A program made the position numbers and the translations under genes. DNA of 64,000 nt from Heligmosomoides polygyrus polygyrus (Eukaryota > Nematoda > Chromadorea > Rhabditida > Heligmosomidae): NCBI GenBank assembly GCA_947396885.1, contig OX377201.1:26203923-26267922 (forward strand), given 5' to 3'. Below are positions 22,859 to 34,900 of the stretch, one piece after another. How positions within the stretch are numbered: position 1 is the stretch's first letter; each line of letters starts with the position of its first letter. The notes under the pieces were generated by a model. That model had not been told where the DNA came from. It saw nothing but the letters and a program-made list of their open reading frames with translations, and did no database searches.

Positions 22859-23055
22859 AAGCGTTTGTCACTGTTTTAATCGTTACATACTTTACCATAT
22901 TGGCTAGAACAAAGAGTATTGCTACCATAACGATGTCTTGTCGCAGCCAAAACTCCAGCGCCAAGCGGAACTTCAACTCGCAGTTCCTGCTGAGCGAGCG
23001 GGAGTTCGCCACACCACCGGCGCTACTTGAGGAACGCAACATCCACAACTCGTAG
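22859..23055 (+). CDS. Possible terminal exon of a membrane protein
   Basis: An open frame runs to a TAG at 23053-23055. It encodes a hydrophobic helix (FVTVLIVTYFTILA) followed by a polar tail with NFNSQFLLSEREFATPP and EERNIHNS. Codon composition looks protein-like and GC-richer than its surroundings. The acceptor (ACTACAAG at about 22858) is imperfect and no partner exon was identified. Family unknown. Confidence 0.4.
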
Positions 23056-23419
23056 AACCTGTCAGCGCTCTATAGCGTGTTTCGAAGAGGAGGAAGAACA
23101 AAAGCTGTTTTCTCAGCTATCCACTGTTTTCTTGAGGTGAGGATCGCGCATGCATTGTCCAGTGTATCACATGCGCATTGCAGCCTGCCATTTAATGAAT
23201 TACAGAATGCGCGCTTGTTTTCTGCTTGCCTTTCTATTAAGTCGTTTCATATGAAACTCCCGGTTTGATTTTCCTCAACGTCTCCTCATTTTTCGTGACA
23301 ACGAATACTCTCGTTTCAGGTAGCGTATACAGTTTCTGAAAGAGCAGAATCTCCGCTATTTAGCGATTTATATACTTTGTGACAAGATTGGCTCGAGCCG
23401 AATTTTTGACCTCGTTTTT

Positions 23420-24010
23420 TTAGGAAAAGTGGATAGAACGCGCGGCCGCAGCTTGTCATATCAACGCTGCATTTACGGAGGATTTCGCTAAGAAACGCAC
23501 AGTTCGTCACTGGTTCGAAAAGTTTCGATCTGGGGATGAAATTCTCGAAGATGAAGATTGAGGTAGGCCGCCATCGCTCCTTAACGACGATCAAATCAAA
23601 GCCATGGTGGAAGCGGATGCGCGTCAAACTGTGAGAGAGCCAGCACAGCATTTCGGCGTTGACTGCAGCACAATCTTTCGCCGCTTCAACGCGATCGGAA
23701 AAGTGAAGAAATTGGGTAAATGAATCCCGTACAGACTGACCGCCGGGCAGAAGCTGAAGCGCTACGACACCTGTGTTTCGTTAAGGCTGCGCAATATGAG
23801 AGAGCCTTTTTGGAAAAAAATGGATCCTTTATGATAGTCGTCGCCGCCCTGCACTGAACAAGAGCGAGAGTCCCAAGGAGATGCCAAAGCCAAGTCTCCA
23901 TCCAAAGAAGGCTATGTATGCTGGCGGTATGGTGGACAGTAGCTGACATAGTCCAATACAAATTTTTGAAAACTGAAAAGACTATAACAGCGGAGAAGTA
24001 CAATATGTAC
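23420..24010 (+). pseudogene. Mariner transposase pseudogene
   Basis: The plus strand reads RTVRHWFEKFRSGDEILEDE, a stop, then GRPPSLLNDDQIKAMVEA and FGVDCSTIFRRFNAIGKVKK. This is the paired helix-turn-helix region of mariner transposases. Later parts are broken. Confidence 0.68.
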
Positions 24011-25000
24011 CGCTCCTGTCTTCTGGTTTTTGGGAGGAATAGACGGAAAAAACCGTCGTTTCCGCCGTCTTTCCATAACTTTCTTTAAATTTCCTTGATC
24101 AGAAAATAGTTAGGACCATTGCAATCTACTCTAGATGATCTATGCAATGATGTAGGTAGCCCTCAGTGGTTCTTAAAGAAGTTGATTCGATGACCTATAT
24201 AGTCTCTACGGCGTCGACCTCCCTTCGTCGCTCGAGATAATTGCTCCCAAAGCAGACACCTCTCCGACTGACAAGAACCACCAGATTTCAGCTAAATTTT
24301 TCATTTTTTGCTCGTTTTATTTTTGACAGCATTCACTTTCTTGCATGCGGCAATAAAAAGTGATCATTATTATAAGTTTTCCAAAAAATTCCTCTTGCTC
24401 AGGTTTCTGATATTCAGAAAATCTTTGAATTTGGTGACGTCTGATCTAGGTCTAGCGACGTCCGTGAAATCTCAAAGTAGGAAGTTTAGCTGATCTAGAG
24501 GTGATCTTTTACGTTGTTCAAAGAAAGCGATCATAGCAGCACGGTTAGAAAACTCGTCGCTGTCAAAGTCATCTGCAGTGCACAATGTTCGCGAAAAACG
24601 ATGTTTACCAAACTGAAAGGCAGCAGAGCATCAAGGGGGATAGACCTCAGAGTGAGGATTAGGGCAGGGAAAAACGCTTTGTGGTTTTCCACCTGGGTGC
24701 CCACTGGCTTCGCTTAAGCGTTGTTCCCCAAGCAATCGAGTAGTTAAAGTTCGTCGAAAACATTAAGTGGCCCTAACACAATATCTCCTCTAAAAGTTGG
24801 TCTAAAACTGAAAATTTTCTTCACTTTTGGATTTTCAAGTCAATTCTGAGTCGATTAAGGCGGGATTCCAGAGTTTGCAATTACTTTAACCATTATCCAT
24901 ATTCCTCTTCATGTGCCACCTCACCGATGTGAAGGGGTGAACATCACTTTGTGATGGCTAACGGCACAAACGGTCACGCAGTACGCAACGCTTTGTCGTG
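24010..25000. other. No gene seen
   Basis: The stretch between the mariner relic and the RTE-B leader holds nothing I recognise. Confidence 0.35.
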
Positions 25001-28000
25001 TATGGGCGGCTCTCATGTATCCCTGGCCAGGAACATGTGAGTAACCAGACCACCGCTACGGCTCAAACAACTAAACCCGCGCCCCAGTCCTCCGCGCGCC
25101 GGAGGTGGACTTCTACGACGTCGGTTGCATCCACCTCCGGCGAGGGGCCATCTAATCTCTGAGTTAAACTATCAGGACGTCATTGGAATCGGACTACCGA
25201 AAACTCTCTCCCACCACGACACGGAAACTGCCTATTCGTCTGCACTTATAACTGTCGTTCGATCGCATCTGAGCAGGATCTTCGGACACTGCTTTATAGA
25301 AGCCGAAACATCAAATACGACGTTATCGCTCTGCAGGAAACAAAAGGCAGAACGGAAACCATAAGAAGGACCGACCACAACGAGCTTCTCATTATCGGAG
25401 CAAAGGTGGACAGAAAGAATATTGGCGGAGTTGGATTTCTCGTCAATTCGACAGTGCGAAGTAGACTCTTACAAGATCATCAGTCCGCGAGTAGCTGTTC
25501 TTCGTCTGGAAACCAAGGATCAAGGAACCATCTCCATCATAAATGGATATGCTCCAACATCTGCGGCCACAGATGAAGAAAAGGAGGAATTCTACAATCT
25601 GTTTGAAAGGACTGTCAACGACGAGAAGAACTACTACAAAGTTGTCGTTGGTGACTTTAACGCTATCGTCGGTACGAATGATCACGACGAATGGAGGCTA
25701 GGACCACATGGAACTTCCTCAAGGAACGAAAACGGAGAGCGCCTGATAGACTTTCTATCCGCGTGCCGTCTCTACCATGGAAATTCTATGTTTAAGAAGC
25801 CTTCAAACCGACGATGGACCTGGGAAAGCCCAAATGTAGGAACACGGGAGATCGACCATGTTCTTACGAACAGACGCTGGAGTCTGTTCGACGTCTTTGT
25901 GCTGCCTTCATTTGACACCGGCTCGGATCACCGTCTTGTCCGTGCGAAGCTGACTCTCAAAAAGAGGATGTTCAAGCGTGACACCCATAAACCGGCACCG
26001 GTGAGGATCCCCACATTCAAGTCTGAGGAGTTGGAATATGCGATAAAGCCGTATGATTGGAATCTTCTTGAAGATCCATCGGAAGACTACGACCTTCTCT
26101 CCAAAGGACTGTTGAAATGTGCTAGCAGCTCTTGCGAAGCCGCATCGCCGTCTGCTTCAAGACTCAACGCACATGCGATTAAACTCTTGGAGCAAATTAG
26201 AGCTGTTAAACTGGATCCTAATGCTTCCCATCTGGAAAAAGTCACCATCTCGAAGGCCTGTCGAATTGCAGTGAAGGAGTCCATTCAAGCCTACAGAAGA
26301 TTGAAGCTGTTAGAAGCGGCTGGGAAAGGTTCAAGCATAAAGCGCTGCAAACGAGATCTCTGCGACCAGAAGGCAATAATGTCAGCCCTTGTGGATAAGG
26401 ATGGAACAACGCAAACGTCTCGAAGAGCGATGGAGGCCATCGTTCAGGAATTCTACACAGATCTGTTCCGTTCTTCCATCACTGTCCCGAAATGCTTGAT
26501 GCCACCAGCTGAGGAAGCACCTCCCATTCTGGAATCAGAAGTTGCTCATGCTATCAGAAGGATGAAGCCGGGCACTGCTCCCGGACCGGACGGCATTTCT
26601 GCTGATCTCCTTCTTGCGGGTGGCAGTGCTCTCTGCTCACTTCTTGCCAAGCACTTCAACCACTACCTTCGACTTGGTAGGATTCCGGACTCATGGAAGG
26701 AGTCGAAAACAGTTTTAATCTTCAAAAAAGGACAGCAGGAGGATATCAACAACTATATCAACGGCCCATCAGTCTTCTCTCGGTTGTGTACAAGATCTTC
26801 ACCAAGATACTGCTTAACCGCATGGAGCGTTGCTTGGATGAATATCAGCCAGTGGAGCAAGCAGGGTTTCGCAAGGATTTCTCCTGCATGGCCAATATTC
26901 AGACTGTCCCACAGCTCATCGAAAAGAGCCGCGAATACCACCTCCCACTTGTCCTTGTCTTCGTGGATTATCGGAAAGCGTTCGACTCTGTGGAAATCAA
27001 CGCCATTCTGAACGCCCTTGTGCACGCTGGTATACCATCGCCCTACATCCGACTTCTCGACGAATGCTTCTCGAACACATCGACTACCATCCAGCTGTTC
27101 GATCGAAAGCTTAAAATTCCTACCGGAAAAGGAGTGCGGCAGGGAGACACGATTTCTCCCATACTATTCACAGCGGCACTCCAGGATGCCATGAAAGACT
27201 TGAACTGGGACGATAAAGGCTACCTTGTCGACGGTAAACGGATCAGCAACCTTCGCTTCGCCGACGATATTGTTCTCATCTCTACCAGCACGGCAGAAGC
27301 CGAGGAAATGCTGAACGAGCTCAATGGGCAGGTATGAAGATTGGATTGGACATGAATATGTCCAAGACACAATTTATGGTCAACCAGTGGTGTGACACGG
27401 GACTCGTAAGGTTAAATGGAGTCGCTCTGCAACAGGTCGACTCCTACGTCTATCTGGGAAGAGACCTGAACATGGATAACGACCTCGCTCCTGAAATCGC
27501 CCGCAGGAGACGCGTAGCATGGGCAGCCTTCAGTTCGATTCGCGAGGTCACCGATCAGGTCAAGGATCCCGGCCTCAGGGCTTCGATATTCAACGTCTCT
27601 GTACTGCCTGCGAGGTGTTATGCGACGGAAACCTGGCCCGACCATAAGATAATCGCCAGAGCGATGCAAACTACGCATCGTGCACTGGAGAGATGTCTTC
27701 TAAGGACAAGCTTTCGTCAGCAATGGCAAGAAGGCCTACGAAGCTCGGAGCTACGGGAGAAGTCGCAATTAGCAGACCCGCTGCAGTACATGAAGAAGTC
27801 CAAATATCGCTGGGCCGGACACCTGCTTCAACGAAAGGACGATAGATGGAGTCTCCGTGTCACAGAATGGCTCCCGAAAGACCATAAGAGACCACTGGGA
27901 CGACCGCCAACGCGATGGGCAGACTCGTTCTCAAGATCTTTCAAAGAGCGGAGTCTGCCTCACTGGATGCAAGCAGCCAGAGATCGAGCGGTCTGGAAGA

Positions 28001-28070
28001 GTTGTGGTCCCCGCTGAGAAGACCTCCAGCCGACAAAGGACCATCAAAGTATCAAAGTAAGTAAGTATTA
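25000..28070 (+). mobile_element. RTE-type retrotransposon RTE-B, nearly full length, two frameshifts
   Basis: After a 5' leader, the endonuclease starts near 25305 (YDVIALQETKGR, NIGGVGFLVNS) and shifts frame at about 25440 into the main ORF 25422-26755: GDFNAIVG, TREIDHVLTN, GSDHRLVRAKL, then the RT entry GTAPGPDGISADLLLAGG. A second frameshift near 26755 leads to 26756-27337 ([34 protein letters not shown]). A third segment, 27334-28017, overlaps by four bases and carries the C-terminal part (KSKYRWAGHLLQRKDDRW, RPLGRPPTRWADSF). The 3' tail is AAAGTATCAAAGTAAGTAAG. Catalytic motifs are intact; only single-base shifts break it. Confidence 0.82.
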
Positions 28071-28990
28071 TCCATATTTTCTCGCTTGTCTTCAGTTTGA
28101 GACAACGCATGAATCAGATTACGAATGCAATTATCTTGATCTAAATATCAAAATTGTTAACAATAGGATAGTTACAAAATTATGTAATAAAACAGATAAT
28201 TTTAAATTGTGTGTTATTAAATTCCCACATTTCAGCTCAAAGATTTCTATAAAAGTTAAAAAATCAATCATATTCACAGAAACATTAAGATTAGTGCACG
28301 GTTTTTAACGATTTTATTGAAACCCTTACTAAATTGATAATTAGATTTATTAAAAATAACTATCCAATAGATACAATCATGAAAAATATAATTAAGTGTT
28401 TAAATAGAAATAAACATTTGTTATATAAATATAATCAACATGACATATCCTTCCGCCTGATACCCTTCCTTTGTAAGTAAAATTTGTAAATAAAAATTAT
28501 AATAGAATCTGTTGTAAATCTATGTATACAATTGTTTAAATACTTGTTATGTTATCATTTATTGAAATTAAAATTGTCTTTTTTAAATAGCTCTTTAACA
28601 TCATGAAACACTACACAGCAATATCAGTTGAAGAACAATAACATCCAAAACAACGACAGCTAACAACAATTTAAACATGTTTTGTTTCGCGTCTACCTTC
28701 ATACAAAACATGCTTATAGTTAGTCACCCCAGGCTCATCAGTGAAGAGGGTGATTAATTAATTTAGTTGTTAGTATTGTATTAGGAGATAAATTTTATCA
28801 ATATATCAATGGAACTCTTTTTGTTCCATCAATTTTAATTTTATTATTCAAGCATAATATTTTATGTCTGTTAATGATTTCCAGTTCGTTTTCTTTGTTA
28901 TACATTTCATATGCTTGAAGTTAGAAAATTTTAATTTTCTATTTCCAGAAACAATTCTTATTTCTTTTACTAAAGTGATTAAATAGAATT
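28070..28990 (+). mobile_element. AT-rich tract with RT-like remnant
   Basis: This tract is markedly AT-richer than the rest of the window. At 28105-28310 a plus-strand frame reads YLDLNIKIVNNRIVTKL and FKLCVIKFPHFSSKIS, which resembles the thumb-side segment of some retroelement RTs (pattern F/YLDL…KLY/C.K.D.F…I.FP). The rest is stop-rich. It begins exactly where RTE-B ends. Confidence 0.35.
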
Positions 28991-29099
28991 TTTTACAAAT
29001 GAAGCTGTAATTATTATTTTGTTTGTCAAGAGGGCATAGAGCAAAATTTGTTTTTTTATTAATTTGTTAGTTTTATAGTTTTTCTTATTATAAAGTCGA

Positions 29100-30500
29100 C
29101 TCGTCAAAGCTTCTTTTGGAAGCGGATCTAAACTATCCCGCTTTTGTACTGAAGCGAATCGGCATCGGGATCTGATCTCCTGGTTACGGGATGCCTTTGC
29201 CGTAGAATGTTCCAATTTGAATTCGTAAAGCATGATGACTCGATAGTTGCGTCGGTTTGTGGGAGGGGTAAGCAGACCTGAAGCGCACGATGATGCTCTC
29301 ACTACTGGGCTTACGATACCATTTCGTATGGGATCTGCCCCGCGTGCAACTAACTTGTACGTTGAGGAACGACAACCAGTTTAGTGGGTTTTTCTCTTGT
29401 GAGCTTAATGTGCTCTGCCTGCTGGTTGAGCAATTCGAAACACATGTCTATTTCGTTTCGGGTATCACATACAATAAAACAGTCATCAATGTAGCGACGA
29501 TACAGTAGAGGTCGGCACTCTATTTTACACATAAATGCAACAGCCAATACCGGTGCCAGACGCTGCCGTATAGCCAGTCCTCTAACCTGCTTATGCCACC
29601 TATTGGACCATCTGAAAACATTGCATTCCAGGCACCCACTTATGAGCGTCATAATTCCTGTTGTAGGTAGCCCATAAAGATTTGGCTCGCTCTGATGTGC
29701 CTTGAGGATTTCGTATACCGTTTGCATTGCGCTGCTTTTAGGGTCATTCGTGTACAGCGATGTGACATCGAACGACTCCCCTGTTTTCTCCCAATGACAC
29801 TCCCTTAAGCTTCCCCAGGAAAGCGGCGGTATTGGGAAGGTGGGCCGGCAGAAACTTAAGGAACTGTTTGAGGACCAGATTTAGTAACCACGGCACGCGA
29901 TCTGTGGGGCCCCACCCCAACGCCGCTAACAATAGGTCTGACCTTAAACACCGCTGGGTTGTTGATGGAATCTTCCTGGGCAATCTGTGGGTCTTGATGA
30001 CGTACGTACATACCGGGTTAAGGCACTTGAGCATTCTTATAAGCTTATCGTCGAATCCGGCTTTTCTTGCAATCGTAGACCACGTCTGGTAAAGACGCTC
30101 GGACTGGGCTGTGAATTCCTTGAACGTGGAATGAACGTCGACACTGTGGTCCTGGAGGTGCTGTCTAGTAATAGCTCTTCAATCTCTTGTGGAAGGACCA
30201 CAAACTCCCTCCTTTGCCACTGACGACCACTCTTAAAGAGCAACAATCCACAAGATCCTTTATTTCTTTCAAACCCTTCGCTGGCCGGGCAATAGGTTGG
30301 GATTGATCCGTTTTGTCATTCCTCTCTGCAGAACCGGGAGCAAGGTGGTGGCTAACATGCGGCACTTGGTATTGATCGCCCGATCTGGTGGCCGCGTACT
30401 TAAAAACGAAAGTGGGAAAGGCGGTGTCGGTAAACCCGCCCTGTTAGCCGAGATCAGCTGACTGCCTTGCGCATCGATTTTTGCCCTAGCCCGTAGCCGA
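29100..30500 (-). mobile_element. Penelope-like retroelement (PLE-2), degenerate RT
   Basis: Minus-strand RT pieces run in order with frameshifts: LLFKSGRQWQRREFVVLPQE (30037-30246), YVIKTHRLPRKIP and LLNLVLKQFLKFLPAHLPNT (29744-30034), then LYGLP, CLECNVFRWSNRWHKQVRGL and RRYIDDCFIVC (29350-29727), and KWYRKPSSESIIVR (29184-29375). The YIDD box is intact here, unlike PLE-1. No GIY-YIG part was seen. Confidence 0.72.
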
Positions 30501-30939
30501 TCACGCTACCACTGCAGGCTTTACGCGATTGTATGCCCTACGCCATGCGTCAAACACTGGCTGGGAGCGAAGCTGGGACCCAGTTCCAACGCAGAAAGAG
30601 TATCACGCGACAGGGTGTCCTCGCCAATGATTGTGACCCTCCGGCAACGTTCACCCTCCTCACTATCACCATTGTCCAGGGTAGTTGTAAGTCCACTGCA
30701 CGGAAGTTAGCCACCATCCCCCTGATTGCTCACCGAAATTTTTTTCATAACTTCGTTGGTTGCCCACCATTTCAATTAAGGTAAAGATTTTTACACTTAG
30801 AGTATCACTGCTAAAAAACCTTCTTGCAATTTTTAATCTGTGAAAAAATAAGCACTCGTGAACAGTCAAAAATTATTTTTGCGCTAATCTTGTTGTCGCC
30901 ACTCATTGCGTTCATTCCTACATCATCCATCCTCTGTTT

Positions 30940-31270
30940 TCGCATCAACGGCATAAGTTTTACAAGTCACCTGAAAATTTGTTAAGCAATTTGAGAGTTT
31001 GTAGGAGAATAATGTGTACAACGTTGGTTAGAGCACACTTCTTTGAGGAGCACCATGCAAAGTGGAAAATATATCTGACAGCTGGCCCTCAGTCTTATGG
31101 TTAGCCCATTAGGTTTTTTGCTGGAAATTGACGAATCCATTTTATGATTGCGGGACGAATCCCAGCTGCATTCATTTCATTAATAATTTCTCTACCGGAC
31201 CTTTATCGAATGCCTTTTCATAATAACATCAAATCATTCTAAGTTTGTGCATCTTTTCTCTTCATATGCT
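30940..31270 (-). mobile_element. LINE reverse transcriptase relic (Jockey/CR1-like)
   Basis: The minus strand reads EKAFDKGPVEKLL, then GQLSDIFSTLHGAPQRSVL, matching RT motifs A and B of Jockey/CR1-type LINEs. It is too short and broken to place more precisely. Confidence 0.45.
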
Positions 31271-31755
31271 TTTGATCAGTCATACAAGGAGGTAAGGACG
31301 ACGGTTGCTACAGATCTGCCTTGAGAAAACATTTTTGACTTTGAGATGTTATGCTTTGGCCCTAAGGATCATTTTGATTTTCTTGATGTTTAATGGGTTA
31401 TGACCCCTAGTTTTAAAACTAAGATCACCATGGTAGAAATGGAAAAGCAGTCACAAGGTGGTAGCGTCTTCAGGAATTGTTGGCTTCAATTACATAATTA
31501 GTGTAAAATTCTACATTTTTAATCGAAAAGAAAAAAGATTCAAAAACATAGGTCATGAACGCGGGAAACGCGACTCAAAAATTTTGCAATCCTCCAATGT
31601 AGTTTTCGGAAATTTGATTCAATTCTCCGTTTTCTGATTAACAAAAGAAAAAAGAAAAAAAGAAAACATTTCTAGCTGTCAACAACATTTTTTACACAAC
31701 CTGCAATTCTCCGTGTACCTTGAGCTAATTATGGTTAAAAACTAGTTCAAACGAT

Positions 31756-31761
31756 TTTATT
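31756..31761 (-). terminator. AATAAA polyadenylation signal of the chemoreceptor gene
   Basis: A minus-strand AATAAA lies about 100 bp after the TGA stop at 31864. It is the nearest such hexamer. Confidence 0.4.
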
Positions 31762-31863
31762 CCGTCTATTCAAACAAAAGACAAAATCAACCACTTGAAT
31801 CACGTTTTGAAATATCACAATGCCTTGCACACCATACATTCTAGACGTCTCCTCTCGCAACGT

Positions 31864-31902
31864 TCACATTTCAAACACGATCGATGGCGGAGCAACAGAG
31901 TT
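31864..31902 (-). CDS. Chemoreceptor exon 7 (C-terminus)
   Basis: Twelve codons (NSVAPPSIVFEM) plus TGA follow an ATTTTCAG acceptor, in phase. The paralogue has a similar short last exon that also starts with NS. Confidence 0.72.
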   Translation of the reverse strand, partial: NSVAPPSIVFEM

Positions 31903-34900
31903 CTGAAAATTAATAGAATCAAGAGATAAGAGGAAGATGAAGCGAAGCTGAGATTTCAAAGAGTGGTACCTATCGGGAGTACCTATGGACAGAGCTACGC
32001 GTTTGCCATAAAAGAGTTCACAGTGAAGCCGACTCACCTGACTTGGTCTTCGTCGTTTTCTGATGCATGCCATAAGTTTCAGGAGTTCGCTTCGAATTTC
32101 CGTATTGAAGGCGATACACATCCAGGGTTGGACCCAGGAGACGAATCCAGTGACAAGTGGATTCCACAATCGCCAAGTATACAGAGCGAGCGCCTTGAAC
32201 AATCGGACACGTGAAGGTCTTTATGATGAGTATTTCTGACGAAATCCCTTAGCCATGAGATTGTGCAGTCAGAGAAAAACCAAAGAAATGATTTGAGTGG
32301 AAAAACGTTCTGCTGTACATGAAGGGGTTTGCGCTTCCATCTGACATTGTGTGGGCACGTTCTGGCTGTCGCCTGCACCCGATTCCAGGTTCTTGGTGCG
32401 GATTTTCCGACGGAGCCAACTAAGCCTGATATACCTCCAGGGTGGATGCGAGAATTACAAAACGCTGACTTTTTCATGGGTCGACTACGGAAAGTTATTA
32501 TGTAGGTCATATACGCATTCTAACTGTCTTCTCGACGTCAGGTAAAAGCTCAGTGCGAGGCGCATCCCACAGAAGGTTGTCTAGACTGTGCAGTCGCCGG
32601 TGGTAATTCTTTGCATCTCAACAGGCATCATCGATTGCTGCAAAGGTCTAGCTGTTGGAGCTGGACATGAATGGACGGGCTTAGGAAAAAGGAAGCGAAG
32701 TAAGGCAAAGCTACATCTACACGCTGAACTTAACGAATTATTTTCCTGTAGGAATTACCTAAGCCTCAGTCCTTAGTTTCTAGATACCGTGACAAACGTA
32801 TCGTCTTATTTGATTTCGTGATTATTCAATTTGGTTCGAAATCGTCTAGCGTGATAAGGAAACGGTTTGTTACTCAGATAACAAAACGCTAGTTTTCAGC
32901 ATGCAAGCTCACCGATCCGTGGAGGTTGATAATATACTGGCCGACATTGTATACGAATTGTAGCGTAAAGGCTATCATAAGTCCAGCTGCTTGAATACAT
33001 AGTCGAAGTTCATGCCGACGTCCACTAAAAGAGCATTCACTCATCTTATTCTTTGCGTAGCAGAAAACACAGTTCTCCTATGAAAGCAAAAAGAGGTACA
33101 AAATATGGTACAAGCTGAAAATAGTGGAATCACAACGGTCTTTTAAAGATACCTTTAAGGTAGAATTTTTCAATTTTTAAATGTTTTGCATTTGTCTACG
33201 CATGACTAATATTAGGCTGTCAAAAAATTTTGCAGCAAAATGCAATAGTGGGATTCAGCAAATCATATTTCTGCCAGCTGCAGTCTTAAGAAGGTCCCTC
33301 AGTAGCACTGCCCCATGTCCACTAGGCCTCTATTTGGCTGCAACCGGTTCAGTGGTGGATTCGGAGACGTTCCACACCATGTTGGAAAAGATGAATAAAA
33401 CCCTGAGCGAAAGCTGACCCAGAAGGAGAAAAATATTCCTTCTGATGAATAACGCCAGGCCCTACAGCGAAGATTATTCAAAAAAAGAAGGAACTACTTG
33501 GGATTAAACATGTGCCACATCCACCGTATTTACCTGCCATCTTCCGGCTTTTCCGCTCTTGCACGCAATGGCTATCATGTCTCCCGGTTACTTCAGTCTT
33601 TTTCGTAGAAAAAAAAGTTGACTAATCGGTATAAGATCAAAAGCTCTATTAACAATTTTTTGCTGTTCAAGATTTGTAAGTTCTCAGGGAATTCAGTTTC
33701 CACCAGAAGGATGGCAATATGAGGCGAATAATTTGTTGAATGATATCGGTTGATAATAAAGAAGTAAACAAAACATCCCCTTTAACATTGGTCTCAAAAA
33801 ATTCCGACATCTTAATATTATTAAGCACTCATGAAAGTTGTTGTAGAAAGACGGAACTGAAGCCAATTTTGATGAGTAACTTTTCTACCTAATCAATTCA
33901 CAGAACAGGCTAGGCCTTCAAAGTTCATTACCCACCAATCTTGGAGTTTTTGTGATATGCAAATACCATGTGTGTTCTGAGAACAGCAACGCAAGGAAAC
34001 AAGCTTGAACGTGGCGCTATTTTTACTGATTCTGTGAATTATTCCACACGTGCGTTCGTAGTCACAACCAGAAAAGGTATACCAGAAAATGGGTAAACAT
34101 TAAAGAGCAATATCAGTACAGATGGTATGCAGTCACCGTTTGATGCACCTTGTGTTAGAGCCAATCAGGTGTGATAGGGTTCTCGATCTTCCTTTAGCGA
34201 CTGACCCGTCTCTTATAAGCGATGTTGCTACAAAGCCCACTGTCGGATTGTCAGATCATCGTAGTGTTGGATTCAATATTAATTCTACGCAGATGGAACC
34301 TATCGTTACGTATTATCAACAGTTTAGTAGATGCAGCTACAATCTAATTTGTGGTTACTTATCGTATGTAGCACTGAAGCATTCTTTTGACTGCTTAAGC
34401 AGCGCAAATGAAAATATGAGTTGTTTCAGTTGATTCCTCAGCATACTAATGATATGTACGCACCGTCGGGACGTGTTAGCGTCAAGCATTCCTTCTTACC
34501 ACGTGATCTCGAAAATATGCTTAACCATCGTTCTTGCCTTTTCAATGTGGCAAGCCTTTCTCAGTTGGAAGGGGATTGGGCCAAATATCATGCGTTCCGA
34601 TAAAACTTCATTGGGGTGTGCAGAAATGCAACAACTCTATTGAGAGAAAAATTATTGAGTCGGGGAGTAACCAAAAGTTCTTTATGTTGCTCGATGCAAA
34701 GCTCAAGAGTGACAGTTATACTGGGAGCTCAAGAAAAACTAGTCAGGTTTCTGTTACTGAGGTTGACAAAGAAAATATCCTGGCCGATAAATTTTGTGAA
34801 GGGCTCCTTCCGGATAATGAGACATGCCAGATTATGCCAGTTTCATTTGTGAAGAAGATTGCTCATGTTGTTGCTTCTCCTCTAAGGTATATATTTCACT

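Noticed and set aside
22803..23048. Minus-strand 81-residue ORF with a hydrophobic stretch
   Set aside because: The plus strand of the same segment reads more convincingly as a helix-plus-tail exon with its own stop.
30030..30060. TCGAATCC-type word as a tRNA B box
   Set aside because: It lies within PLE-2 coding sequence and no cloverleaf or A box is nearby. No intact tRNA gene was recognised anywhere in the window.
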